This document shows positions 1 through 11,323 of a stretch of 64,000 nt of DNA, one piece after another; the first letter of the stretch is position 1; every line of letters starts with the position of its first letter. Location: contig BSBM01000825.1 in NCBI GenBank assembly GCA_027924585.1, forward strand, positions 848,001-912,000. The letters run 5' to 3'. The translations under genes and the position numbers were made by a program. Below the pieces are notes generated by a model. That model saw nothing but the letters and a program-made list of their open reading frames with translations, did no database searches and had not been told where the DNA came from. Source of the stretch: Larix kaempferi (Eukaryota > Streptophyta > Pinopsida > Pinales > Pinaceae).

Positions 1-409
1 TTCAATTGTAATCAAGCATCTAATTTCCAATGAAAGAAAGCACTGAATATTTGAACAAACAACTTGCTAAAAAAAATGCAAATTTAATGGATCTATATGG
101 ATTTTTATGAAATGTAGTAGGTATTTCAAAACAAAATTCTTTTGGCCATAGAATGGTCATAAAAAACAGATCCAGAAAAGGATACAACAAGCAAAAAGGG
201 CTACAAGAAGAATAGGTAGAGTGCTGCAGTTAGAAGTCTGTGGAAAAACATAGCAGGTTGCAAGGGGTAGAGGTTGAACAAGGGGTTTAGGGGGCTGAAA
301 AAATAGATGAAAATTGCATAAAATATACATAGGGTGCACCTGTCAAAGGCACAAACACGAACTAGGAGTCGCTAATATGAAAAAGAGATGTGATGGGGAT
401 AGGAAAACC

Positions 410-735
410 CAAAAATCAATCAGGACACACCTATCAGACCAAAGGGCGTGACTGGGTCGCTCTTTTTGAGAAAGTAAGCACGACTGCATTGTACTAAAAA
501 ACTTAAAAGGTGCAACCTAGTTTGAGGAATGCGTGTCACGCTTTTCAACCCTCTAGGGGTGATGGGGTCATGCTCTCTAGGAAACAAAGTACAACTAGAT
601 CGCACTAAATAGTAGAATAGGCACGACCTGGCATGAGGGAGGCAGGTCGTGCTTTTTGGGCCTCTGGTGGTGATAGGGTCGCACTCTCTAGGATAAAATG
701 TGCTACTAGGTCATGGAAAAGGGTCAGACAGGTGT
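410..735. repeat. Imperfect tandem repeats in the leader, about 111 bp apart
   Basis: A block containing a GTGATGGGGTC-like word followed by CTCTCTAGGA occurs near 558 and again near 669, with diverged sequence related to GTGCGACC and GTCGTGC between. This mirrors the repeat-rich leader at 50690-51060 of the complete relative. No coding potential is visible. Confidence 0.5.
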
Positions 736-918
736 GACTCGGGCCAATAATTTTTTTTTTGAACAATACCATGTTGATAGAGGTCGGACTAGTAGGTCCA
801 GGCTAATTTCCTATGCCAAATTTGATAGAAGGTGTCAAATGGCTCTAACAACAAACCAAAAAAGCAATATAAATTAAAATAATAGAAAAGAAAAAACTTG
901 TTGGAGATTGACTTGGTT

Positions 919-932
919 GGAGTCACCAAAAC
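919..932 (-). other. Candidate primer-binding site beside the LTR
   Basis: GGAGTCACCAAAAC directly abuts the LTR start at 933; on the minus strand it reads GTTTTGGTGACTCC. The identical 14-mer abuts the LTR at 51309-51322 in the complete element, so it is conserved where a primer-binding site should be. The tRNA is not certain; the end of a plant tRNA-Arg is similar but differs by at least one base. Confidence 0.5.
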
Positions 933-1815
933 TGTAGCTAGTGTTTTCACACTAGCTTGTGCTGAAAAGCACGTACTAAGGCTTAAGGGATTCTAGGTCA
1001 TAGTTCAAAATGGGAATGGATGCACTCAGTAGAAAATAGTAAAGAACAATAAACAAATTCTAAGCTACATGAAAGAAATGCATGTAAAGCAGATCTAATT
1101 TAACATTCTTTTTGCATTCTTTGTCAAACAATGACGATAAGAGAAATACTATTTTTCTTTTATTATAAAAATAGATTTTTACAGACCCAAATTTACCTCA
1201 AAATAATGGAGCTAATGGTGGCCCTTGCAGTTGTCCGAAGTAACCAGTCCTTGGTCTCCAAATAGGTTTGGTTGCTCTGCAATCACATGTCATAGGGTAG
1301 GGAAATATTTACAGTAGGTGAAACAAGAAGGCACAATAATGGCTTCAAGGACTTCAGTTAAAAAATTTGCAGAGTGATGGTAAGGTAGAAAATGGAAAAC
1401 AATATGTGAAAATGAGGGACCTTCACCATTATTATATAGGAAAATGCCCCTAGGTAATAGCTTGTGGTATTTGAGTGAATCGTGGTATTGGCCCTTGGTA
1501 TTGTGTGATAGTTTAGGGATTTCCCTCTCTTTTTTACTTTTTTGAATGTTTTTCCCTTTTTATTTTATTTTATTTTTTGTTTTTTTTGGGGGGGGGATTT
1601 TATCCCCATTTTGGGGGATTTTCTTCTTTTTGGAGGAAATATGCCGAATTTCCCTGCTTTTAGAGAGGGAAATATTTAGAAATAATATTTGAGGGCCAAT
1701 TTGGGGTTTTTAAATTTAGGACTTTGGGCAAGTGAAGGTTTTATTTAGGAAAAGTGAAGAATGTGATGATATGGCTATGGGGATGAGCATGGTGTGAAAC
1801 TTTTTAATGTGAACA
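933..1815 (-). repeat. LTR (5' LTR of a minus-strand gypsy element)
   Basis: It begins TGTAGCTAG and ends at a GAACA around 1815, aligned with the GTTAACA end of the LTRs at 39222-39884 and 51323-52053. A minus-strand TATA-like word (reverse complement of TTATATAGG) lies at about 1432-1440, matching the TATA position in the other copies. A terminal hairpin (937-956) is conserved with paired base changes. The right boundary is an alignment estimate; no target duplication can be checked because the other LTR is outside the window. Confidence 0.55.
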
Positions 1816-2950
1816 TTCCTTTCAAATTTGTGACAGTACTTGAAAACAATACATATTAACTGGCACATCTTGATGGTGACTTGCTGTTTAACCCTATGAA
1901 CGACAGGTTCCTCAAACATTTCTTCAATTACTGATATCTCTCTGTCTGAACAATTGTACCATTATGTAAAATAGTTTCTAAGTTTTTCTTAAAATTTCCC
2001 TTCTTAAAAGTTTTATTTTATGTAAGTTTTTCAAGTTAATTTTTTCTCTGAAGTTGTGAAAATGAAAAGATGAACAGGCATCTTCCATGATTGATTAGAC
2101 TCCATAATCCAATGGACTAAGGTGGGTGATTCCATGAATATGGGTAACTCTTTTTGGCCAAATATGACGGTGAAAAACGGAAATTTTACCCATGTATTAC
2201 ATTGAAGCCCTCGAAACTCATATTTTCCAAATGAATTTTGACATGCAGTTGAAAAACGAAATGTAGAGAATTATGTTGGCTTCCCAATGATATTTGTTTG
2301 AAATATACCAATGTCATTTATCATGTCGAATTTTCATTTAATGAAACGTGTGTACTTAAAATTTTGAAAAGAAATTAACAAGTAGTTTGTGTGTGTGCAC
2401 AATAATTTAATGTTAAAGTAATAATTTTAAAAAATGAAATGTGTGAACATGATCTAGACAGAATGCACTAGTGTTTACATATTTTCTTTTAATTTTTCTC
2501 GAAAAATTATATTTATTATTATTTTTCTAAACCGACCAATGAATATTTCAGCTGCATTTTGCACATGTGTGTCTGTGCACGAAATATTTTGATTGTTTAC
2601 ATAATTTGCAAAACTAAAAATACCCTTTTGAAGAGGACGTGTTTATCTAGTGCTTGTGTATTTTTTCAAATTTTTTGGATGTGTATTTTGAATGTTGTGG
2701 ATTTATCTTTGAGCTTAATCGAAGTTGTCGGCAGGGTTTTTTAGTGCAAGTTTTAGTAGAAATTTAAAAACAAAAGACATACGAAGATAAAAATTCGTAA
2801 ATTTTATGTATCTGGATAGATGATTCATTGACGAATCCAATGGTATCAAGTCTATCCATTAATGTGCATTTAATGACATGGTTTAACCCTCTGGAAGGCA
2901 GACAACATTTTCATTCTGCAATGAAAAGGGCTCTCGGCCTGTTTTTTAAG
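1816..2950. other. AT-rich stretch without an assignable gene
   Basis: I see no domain, splice pattern or repeat structure that can be named here. Short ORFs of about 60-90 codons are compatible with chance in AT-rich DNA. It may be old repeat sequence. Confidence 0.5.
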
Positions 2951-3090
2951 CCCTCGATCGAGCTATTTGCGTATTTAAAATACCTCGATCGAGGGTTTAA
3001 CAAGACCTCAATGGAGGGTTTTAACAAGACCTCAATCGAGGTATGTTCAATCCCTCGATCGAGGGTATGTAAAATAAGCTTGATCGAGGG
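2951..3090. repeat. Array of the palindrome CCTCGATCGAGG (left copy)
   Basis: Five or six copies of CCTCGATCGAGG or one-base variants (CCTCAATCGAGG, CCTCAATGGAGG, CTTGATCGAGG) occur at roughly 25-35 bp spacing, separated by GTTTAACAAGA-like spacers. A second array of the same motif lies at 17651-17840. In both arrays the low-coordinate side carries a GGGC...GGCCT followed by a T-run, so the two are in the same orientation. Such clusters could be protein-binding sites at the ends of a transposon, or copies of one small repeat family. Confidence 0.75.
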
Positions 3091-3188
3091 TTTGTTTGTG
3101 TAAAAAGAATATAAAAACGAACCCGGAAAAGGAGTTGGACAATTAATGTTGTCAACTACCATTCCCTCGTAAAAATATCAACCAACCT

Positions 3189-3197
3189 CTATATATT
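3189..3197 (+). promoter_or_regulatory. TATA-like box upstream of the transposase-like gene
   Basis: CTATATATT lies about 140 bp before a good intron donor at 3330 and 240 bp before the first in-frame ATG. It is the best TATA match upstream of the gene, but AT-rich sequence makes chance matches likely. Confidence 0.35.
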
Positions 3198-3249
3198 CAG
3201 CAAACAATTAATCAAATACACTAATTTAACTCATTGCTAGTTTATTTTC

Positions 3250-3320
3250 AATTAGAGCTTTGTCATTTTGATGTTGTTGAATTAGAGCTTTGTCATTTTG
3301 ATATTGTTGAATTAGAGCTC
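3250..3320. repeat. 30-bp tandem repeat, about 2.4 copies
   Basis: The unit AATTAGAGCTTTGTCATTTT plus GATGTTGTTG is repeated at 3250, 3280 and, partially, 3310, with one substitution between the first two copies. It falls in the presumed 5' untranslated exon of the gene that follows. Confidence 0.8.
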
Positions 3321-3329
3321 AATAGACAT

Positions 3330-3425
3330 GTAAGAGTTCTTTGTAGACATATTTCAAGATTTCATACTAACATATTATTGTTTGTTATAACATTTTGAAG
3401 AAATTTTTGTTTGTTTTCATTGTAG
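3330..3425 (+). other. Probable first intron, in the 5' untranslated region
   Basis: A donor-like GTAAGAG at 3330 and an acceptor with a TACTAAC-like branch site (about 3367) and a T-rich tract ending TTGTAG at 3425 enclose 96 bp, similar in length to the gene's 109- and 108-bp introns. The ATG follows five bases after the acceptor. Inferred from consensus only. Confidence 0.45.
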
Positions 3426-3429
3426 ATTG

Positions 3430-6400
3430 ATGGGGAGTCAAAGAAAAAGACAAAGAAAACATGCTAGACAACAAAATGACAATGAAGAGCGTGAGAGGAA
3501 TAGAGGACGAATGAGACAACAAAGAGCAAACTTGAGAGAAGAAGAAGATGCACATTTGATGCAACAAATTCCAATGGAGGAGAACTAAGGTAAATTATTG
3601 AATTATATGTTATCATAATTTAAATATCATGCTACATAATATACAAAATTAGTAACAATTTTCCAATAAATTTAACTAAATTTCATAATTTAATTTGTTT
3701 CATATTTATTTGTAATGATAAATTCTTATTTATTTCATCCATTTGTTATTTAAATTTCAAAGTTTGCAACAATTGTTATGTTAAATGAACAATTTTCAAG
3801 TGGTTAACAAATGCTATTGGAACAATTTTCAAATGAAACATGTACATTTAGATTCTATTTTCATGTTAATATGTACATATTTTTAACTATTTTCAAATTA
3901 TTTCAAAGTTGCTAACAATTTTCAAATTATTTCAAAGTTACTAACAATTAACAATTTTCAAATTATTTCAAAGTTGCTAACAATTAACAATTTTCAAATT
4001 ATTTCAAAATTGCTAACAATTAACAATTTGATTGTCCAACAATTTTCAAATGAAATGTACACTTTGATTCTATTTTCAAGTTAAAATGTATGTACATATT
4101 AACTATTTTCAAATTTCCAAGTTACTAACAATTTTCAATGTTATTAGAATAATTTTCAAATTAAATGTACACTTGGACACTATTTTGAAGTTAAAATGTA
4201 CATATTTAACTAATTGCAATTTTCTAAGTTACTAACAATTTCAAGTTAAATATAATTCAATTCTTGTTTTGTTATTTGTTAAAAAAATATAAATTTGTAT
4301 AGCCTCATTGTGAGCTCCAAGTCTCAACATTTGTTGATTGAAATAACTATTAATGTATAATTTTAACTTCCCCTCATTTTATTTGAAATGAACATTATGA
4401 TAGTTATGTATTAGTTAGAAAATTCAATTTGAAAACAAATGAATGAATATTTTCATAGTTATGGTGGTTGACAATATTTTCATAGTTATGGTGGTTGGCA
4501 ATATTTTAATAGTTATGAATATTTGAAAACAAATGAATGTTCAAAGAGCTAAATTATAATGTCTACTTAAAAAAAAATCATTTAAAGGTTCCATCTATCA
4601 CATACTTTTATTTACATAACATGACATCACCAAGATAATTATGTGTATTTTTTATGGTATTTTAAAATTATGGAATTGGTAATTTAATATTTAAAAAAAA
4701 ATTAAAATTATAAATAAAATATAACTTTTGGAATTTTTTCTTTATGGTATTAATGAATTATAAAATATAATTTAAATATATATAAAATTAAATGTAATTT
4801 CAATAAATATAACATAATAAAGAACTTTAATGTACTAAAAAGAAAATTGAAATTCAATATTAAAATAATAATTTTAAAAATATATAAAATGACTATAGTA
4901 TAATAATTGTAAAAAATTCAAATATAAAAATAATTTTGAATTCAATTAAAATGATAAGATTAATGATTAGAATCATATATTTTGTTAGGACAAATTGGAA
5001 ATAATTATTTGCAATGTTTGCAACGTTGCATTGATATGTGAAGCATTATTAAATTGAGTTTGATTTATGGAGATTGCGAGCGAGGATTTCATAGATTGGT
5101 TTAATTATGAATTTTAGTATCTTTTATTCTTTCTATTTTTTATTTGAGAGAAATGTGTTTTTGTTGAGACTATTTTCAAAAATATTTGAGGGTGAATTTC
5201 TCTAAGGATTTTAATGGGTGCAATGTTGTAAATTTGAGAGAAATGTGTTTTTGTTGAGACAATTTTTTTTAACTTTCTGAGGTTTATAATCAAATCAACT
5301 TACACTTCAAAATATTTTCATAGTTAATGTATTTCCAATTCATGTACCAGATTTTTCTATGCATTAATGTAGGGATAAGTTAACTTTTTTTTTTTTCCTA
5401 TAGTAGGTATATAATTTATATTTCAAAATTTTTAACAATTTTCAAGTTAAATGGATAATTTTCAAGTTAAATTGATAGTTATGTATAATTAGTTGGAAAA
5501 TTCAATTCACACTCAATTTTCAATTTGTCAATTTCTACATCAATTTTCAAGTTACTAGCAATTTTAAAGTTCAATGCACAAGTATATCAAGTTATTAATA
5601 ATTATCTTGAGTTAAATATATATACTTCACTTTCAAATTTTACTAGCAATTTTCAAACTAAATGTACAATTTCAAGTTACATGTACATATTTAGTTATTT
5701 TGAAATTAAGTTACAAACAATTTTCTTGTTTTAATGTATTTTCAATACTTGTACTGATTTTTTCTCAAGTCACTAGCAATTTTCAATTTGTTAATTTACA
5801 TGTAACAAATTTCAAGTTACTAGCAATTTTAAAGTTAAATGTACAAGTTACTACCAATTTCAAGTTACAAGCAATTTCAAACTTTACTTCTAGAACAATT
5901 CTCAAGTAATTAAGTTAGCAATTTCAAGTTACAAGCAATTGTAAGCTTTAGTAGCAATTTCAAATTTCAGGTTACTAGCAATTTCAATTTTTACTTAGAA
6001 CAATTCTCAAGCTAAATGTATTAGTTGGAAAATTCAATTCACACGCAATTTTCAATTTCCACATCAAATTTCAAGTTACTAGCAATTTTAAAGTTCAATG
6101 AACAATTATCAAGTAACCAATTTTCAATTTGTTAATTTACATGTTGTGTAGGGAGAGATTATGGTCAGACATCACATCATGGTGATCAAGAATCACATGA
6201 ACTTGTGCCCCCTCATGATCCTGATCAACCATCACATGACACCTTTCCCTCTCACATTGAAAGGATAATTGGGAGTTGCAGTGGGGTTGGAAGGGGTGGA
6301 CATTTTCTAGAGGATTGTGCAGTTGTTTCTGCACAAGAAGAGTTTGGGAACTCGATCCCTAGTCGGAGAGTTATAGAGCATGCCAGTAAAATAATCAAGT

Positions 6401-9015
6401 CATATTTTGAACAACATTCAACAATGGAACAAGCTCAAATCCTACATGGGTTGATAAAACACAAAAAATTGAAACGTGCCACAAAGTTGTTGGGTTTTCA
6501 AGATGTTAAAACAAAAAAGACATGCGAGAATGCAATATAAAATGTAAGAACTAAATTATCTTCGTTTGGAAAATCAAGAAACAATGATACCCGAGATGCT
6601 CATAGGGAAATTACAATGGCTATTGTGGCACAAAGCACCTCAATAAATCTAATGGTATCAGCAATGGCATCATTGATCAATGTTTCAAAAAGAAAATTGC
6701 TCAAATATACTAATTTCAGGGTCTGGATAAATGAAAATGATGAAGCTACGTGTTGGGCTCTTATTTGTAGGGAACCCTATCGAGGCAGGATGGCAGCAGG
6801 CATTAGAGAGAAGGTGATAGAGTTTTGGGATAGCCATTCTCATGCTATTCCAGATCGAAAGCATGTCCTGCGACAACGTTTGTCCACAGGCATTTATCAG
6901 GAGCACATGTGATAGGGATGACAAGAGTTGCACTTTACGAGGAATTCCAAGAAAACAATCCTGGTGTTCAAATATCATTTAGCATGTTCAAAAAATTGAA
7001 ACCATGGTATATTAGGCCAAATACGATTCGCGACACTTGTTGCTGCCGGTACCACATTGAATTTGAACTATACTATGACACATTTCTGGATTTTTTCAAA
7101 AGGCACTGGAACGATGTACTAGCTCCTCACATAGTGCGAGATTTTATTTGTATGATACTATGCAATAGGAATCCTGAACACATGTTTTTAAATAAGAGGT
7201 GTGTAGGTGGGAGAAAATGCCATGAATACGGTGATTTAACATTGTTCCATAGGAATTTTCCTATCAATCCAACACACCATGGTTTGTTAGATATAATAGT
7301 TAAGTGGAAGAGGTACGAGTATGTCTCCATGAATCCATCATCTTCTTCATCTAAGCCATCTAATAAGATCGACTTGCTTGAGGATGAGATTCTTGTTTCA
7401 GATTTCATGGAGAAGTTTCAAAGTCAGATTTATAAATACATAAAGCACTCCCATAGGTCTAGGTGGCAAGCTTCATAATTCAAACATTCTCGTGAGGTAT
7501 TTGAGCCGGGCACAATATTATCACCGGTAGACTTTGCGGAGAACTACACTTTTTCTCCTCAGAGAGAGATACAGAGTGAGTACTATCACTCCGACCAAGT
7601 GTCTATCTTTGTTCATGTATTGTACAAACATGCTCAGGAAAGCATTGATGGTAGGGATAGCACTCCTCAGCCACGTGAAGTGATCAAGGAGTACCATTTT
7701 TATGTTAGTGATGATCGTGATAATGATGCATTGTTCGTTCAACACTGCTTTGGGTTGATTTATGATTCATTTAGGCAGAGAGGTGTATCATTTGTTGAAC
7801 ACTGGATTTGGTTAGATGGGTGTGCAGGGCAATTCAATTCGGCATGCTCATTTTATTGGTTGATTTGCCTTCACAAAGAGACAGGAATCCGACACACCCA
7901 GATATTTTTTGAAACAGGGCATGGAAAGGGTGAACATGATGGCGCAGTTGCATGTGTGAAACGAGCACTTCGGAGGTACCAGATGAGTCATGGTGCAACC
8001 CAACTCAAATGCTCCACGGAAGTAGTTGATTGGTGCACACATCATTTGGGACATCAAGGTCGCGAACAAGTAAGGCCGGTGTGCAGGTAATAAAATCCAA
8101 ACTCAATTAATAAGCTAATAACATTCACTATCATCATTTCCAAAAGAACACATACTCGATAGGAATTTACATATGACAAACTGAATTGCATGCAGGTTCT
8201 TTTGGGATGTTTCCCTTGGAGATGTGAATAGATCCATGCCGTGGTATTGTGAGACCATACTTGATACGAGGGAATTACATTATGTTTGAATTAAGGACAT
8301 GGGTGGCATATTTTCCATTGAAACGAGGAAGTATGCTTGTTTTTGCAATTTTTTCATTGATGCAAATGGATGCGGGCTTGATCACTATGAAAATGATGTT
8401 TATGTGAAACCATGGAAATATGTCTCTCTTAATCCAAAGGGCCCACATCCAATTCCAACATGGAAAGAGATGCACATTGAAGAGGCAATGGTCTCATTAG
8501 ATCATGATCGAGTTTCTGATATGGTTAGGGAAGGTACAAGAGACTTCATTAAGTTAATTAGTTCACTATATATTACACGTATACAAATGTTGTAGAAATG
8601 CATGTAGGACATTCGAATAATATTTGTAATGTATCTTGCAGGTGATGTATTCGTTGTCATTGCACCCCCCCACAACGAAGAAAATGTGGCATATTATTTG
8701 ATGCGATGCACACAAATAAAAAGTAGGTTCGTGAGACCCTACCAAGATGGAGAATTCACATACCAAACTGGAGACATGGTTCTAATGGGACACTTTTTTG
8801 AAAGAGTGAAAAAACAGGGCGCGCATATTATTTACAAAGATTTTATGCCTGAATATATCTCATGTCAATACATTCATTTGGTGGTGGCAGCTCGGATACA
8901 TATAACAGAAATTGAGGTGAAGAGCGGTGAGCCAAATAGATGGAAGATGACAGAAGCTGACCATGATCATATTATAGAGACTTGCATTCCTATAACCCAT
9001 TGGCCAGATGAATGA
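3430..9015 (+). pseudogene. Transposase-like protein gene, spliced, broken by four stops and one frameshift
   Basis: Exons that join in one frame: 3430-3589, 6152-8086, 8196-8533 and 8642-9015, each bounded by GT/AG; a further 5' intron (about 3330-3425) is likely. With one lost base restored the length is 936 codons, close to 935 residues. Visible parts: a very basic start (MGSQRKRQRKHARQQ); a Cys/His cluster (TCCCRYH at 7035-7055, more Cys to about 7220); SDD at 7707-7715; DGCAGQFN from 7815; HGKGEHDG at 7920-7943 followed by VKRALRR. The spaced acidic residues suggest an RNase H-fold nuclease. I believe this signature recurs in uncharacterised eukaryotic proteins that look transposon-derived; the superfamily (Sola is one candidate) is unproven. 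Breaks: TAA 3586, TAA 6538, a one-base loss near 6909, TAA 7476, TGA 8287. Confidence 0.7.
3590..6151 (+). repeat. 2.56-kb intron filled with AT-rich short repeats
   Basis: Donor AAG|GTAAAT at 3590 and acceptor GTGTAG at 6151 join a basic first coding exon to the main exon in the same frame (phase 1). The interior has no ORF of note. It is made largely of diverged copies of words such as TTTCAAATTATTTCAAAGTT (3890-4020) and CAAGTTACTAGCAATTTTAA (5540-6130). The other introns of the gene are about 110 bp, so this one looks expanded by internal repeat amplification. Confidence 0.6.
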
Positions 9016-11323
9016 TTTACATGTATGCCACTTGCATCATTGACATAGTTTTCATGTTGTCTTGTGTAATATTTTTTTGGAGATTTTTGTGGAGGTTGTT
9101 TTAGAAATGTATTTTTGTAGATGCTTTAATGCCAAGAATAAAAATACTAGATGGGAGGCTTTTGTGAAAATTGGGTCATTGTGCTCCAATGTGAATACAC
9201 TTGAACGTAATTGAATTGTAATGTAAGACAATATAATGTAATTGTAAAATTTCAATTTTAAATTGTAATGTACATTCTAAGTTTAAATTTTGATTTCAAA
9301 TACAATTGTAATGTAATTGAGAATTTAAAATACATCTATACAATGTAAAATTGTAAATTGTACAATGTATACTAATTTTAAATTTTGATTTCAAATGCAA
9401 AATTATATACATTACAATCCATTCATTGTATTTTATCATCAGTTACATTGTATTTCATTATCAATTACATAAAAATATTATCAAATACCAATGTATTGAA
9501 AAAATGTTTTATTCAACAATAATCAATTAGTTTTTTTATTGAACATATCAAAGTTAGGACCAAATTTTTTTGCGTCTCCTCATTCCATTTAATAAAAATA
9601 TTGGCACTTGGTGCTACATGGAATATAACATAAGAGATAGAAGGTACAATTCAACTAAAGGGCACTTACACATAATCCTTGAATATATTTTCATGCAAAC
9701 AATACCCATTGTTCGCACAACTCATAGACATTCACTATAATTTCCAACCATCAAACCTTCTCGATTTTTGGATTGCATGCATAAAAAACTATCTTTATCA
9801 TGCAGTTTTGCACGCATAGGCATGGAATCTCTTTGAGGGAAATTAGTTAGTATTATATGGCCTTTCTTGCGTAAAAAACCTCAATTATCAAACCAAAACA
9901 CAATTTGTACATGCATTTGTTTTTGATAGACATGGAAAAGTAATAATAAAAGTCGGCAAGACTTTGACATAACAATTTGTTCCTTTCTTAAAACCTTAAA
10001 TGACTGTGTGGATTAAAAAATGAGGTGATGCATAATACTACATTGTTATTAGCACAAACACCACCCTTCAAATGATTGCTAAATAAAAGGAATAAACATA
10101 ATAGTAAGTATCATATGTTTTAAATAAGATTTGGTGGTTTTTTTTCTTTTCATCTAGATTAGAGCACACACTTAAAAGAAAAGAACATAAAGATCACCTA
10201 CATACAATAGAACTTGTTATTACACCAAATATTTTTGAATTTAATAGAAATCTATCACAAACAATACCAAAATGGCATCAATCAATCATTGGTTGTTTGT
10301 AATTAGAGAATTTTGTCTCAAGGGATATTTCAAAATGGCATTAAATTTTGCATGTAATTGAATTGGAATGTGGAAATTGTAATTGAATTGTAATGAGTAG
10401 ACAACATAATGCAATTATAATTTCAATTTTCAATTTCAAATGTATTCTAATTTTAAATTTTGATTCAAATACAACTGTAATGTAATTGAGAATTTAAAAT
10501 ACATCTATACAATGTAAAATTGTAAAATTTAAATTTTAGATTGTACAATGTATTCTAATTTAAAAATTTGATTTCAAATGCAATTATAATGTAATTGAAA
10601 TTGAACTTTTAAATTGGAACAACACATTGAATTTTCAATTGAAATTACACATTAAATTTGAAATTTTCATTTTAAATTGTAATTGATTTGGAATGTGTAA
10701 ATTGTAATTGAATTGTAATGTGTATAGAACATAATGTAATTGTAATTTCATTTTTTAATTTCAAATGTATTCTAATTTTAAATTTTGATTTTATTTATGC
10801 AATTTTAATGTACTTGAAAATGAGCTTTTAAATTATAATTGAATTGGAAGTGAAATTACACATTAAATTTGAAATTTTATAATGTAATTAAATTGGAATT
10901 GGAATTTCAATTTTAAATTGTAATGTATGTATTCAATTCTAAATTTTGGAAGATGTTCTATAATGTAATCGAAATTTGCATTTTAAATTGAAATAAATTG
11001 TAACTGCACATCGAGATTGAACTTTTATATTGCAATCATTGCACATTAAATTTTTATTTGAAACGACAAAACATAAATTTGTAATTGTAATAACTATATC
11101 CATATGTAATATAAAAAACTTGATTGATTTCAAATTAGATACAAAATACACATGAAGACATCGATATGATAAAATATACAAAATATGTAACAAAATATCC
11201 AAAAGTCCATATCCAAAGTACATATATGATAAAAGTCCATGTATAAATGATAGAAATCCATATCCAAAACATGAAAACATATACATAGATCATCCAAAAC
11301 ATGGAAATGTATAGATCATCAAC
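9016..11323. repeat. AT-rich gap between the two convergent genes, with repeated blocks
   Basis: Words such as AATTGTAATGTAATTGAA and TTTTAAATTTTGATTTCAAA recur from 9190 to 9420 and again from 10360 to 10980. One block around ATACATCTATACAATGTAAA occurs near 9330 and near 10497, about 1.17 kb apart, so part of the gap is a diverged duplication. No coding region is supported between 9016 and 11323. Polyadenylation signals of both genes should lie here. Confidence 0.7.

Larger units (their letters stand above)
1..1815 (-). mobile_element. 5' end of a minus-strand gypsy-type element, cut by the window edge
   Basis: The stretch 933-1815 resembles the LTRs of the complete gypsy element at 39222-52053: same TGTAGCTAG start, same GAGTCACCAAAAC stretch just outside it, and the same order of motifs. 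Positions 1-932 would be the untranslated leader of that element, running leftward out of the window; they hold no recognisable gag. The leader carries imperfect repeats, as does the leader of the complete copy. The call rests on motif order and on similarity to the second copy in this window. The body of the element is not visible. Confidence 0.6.
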
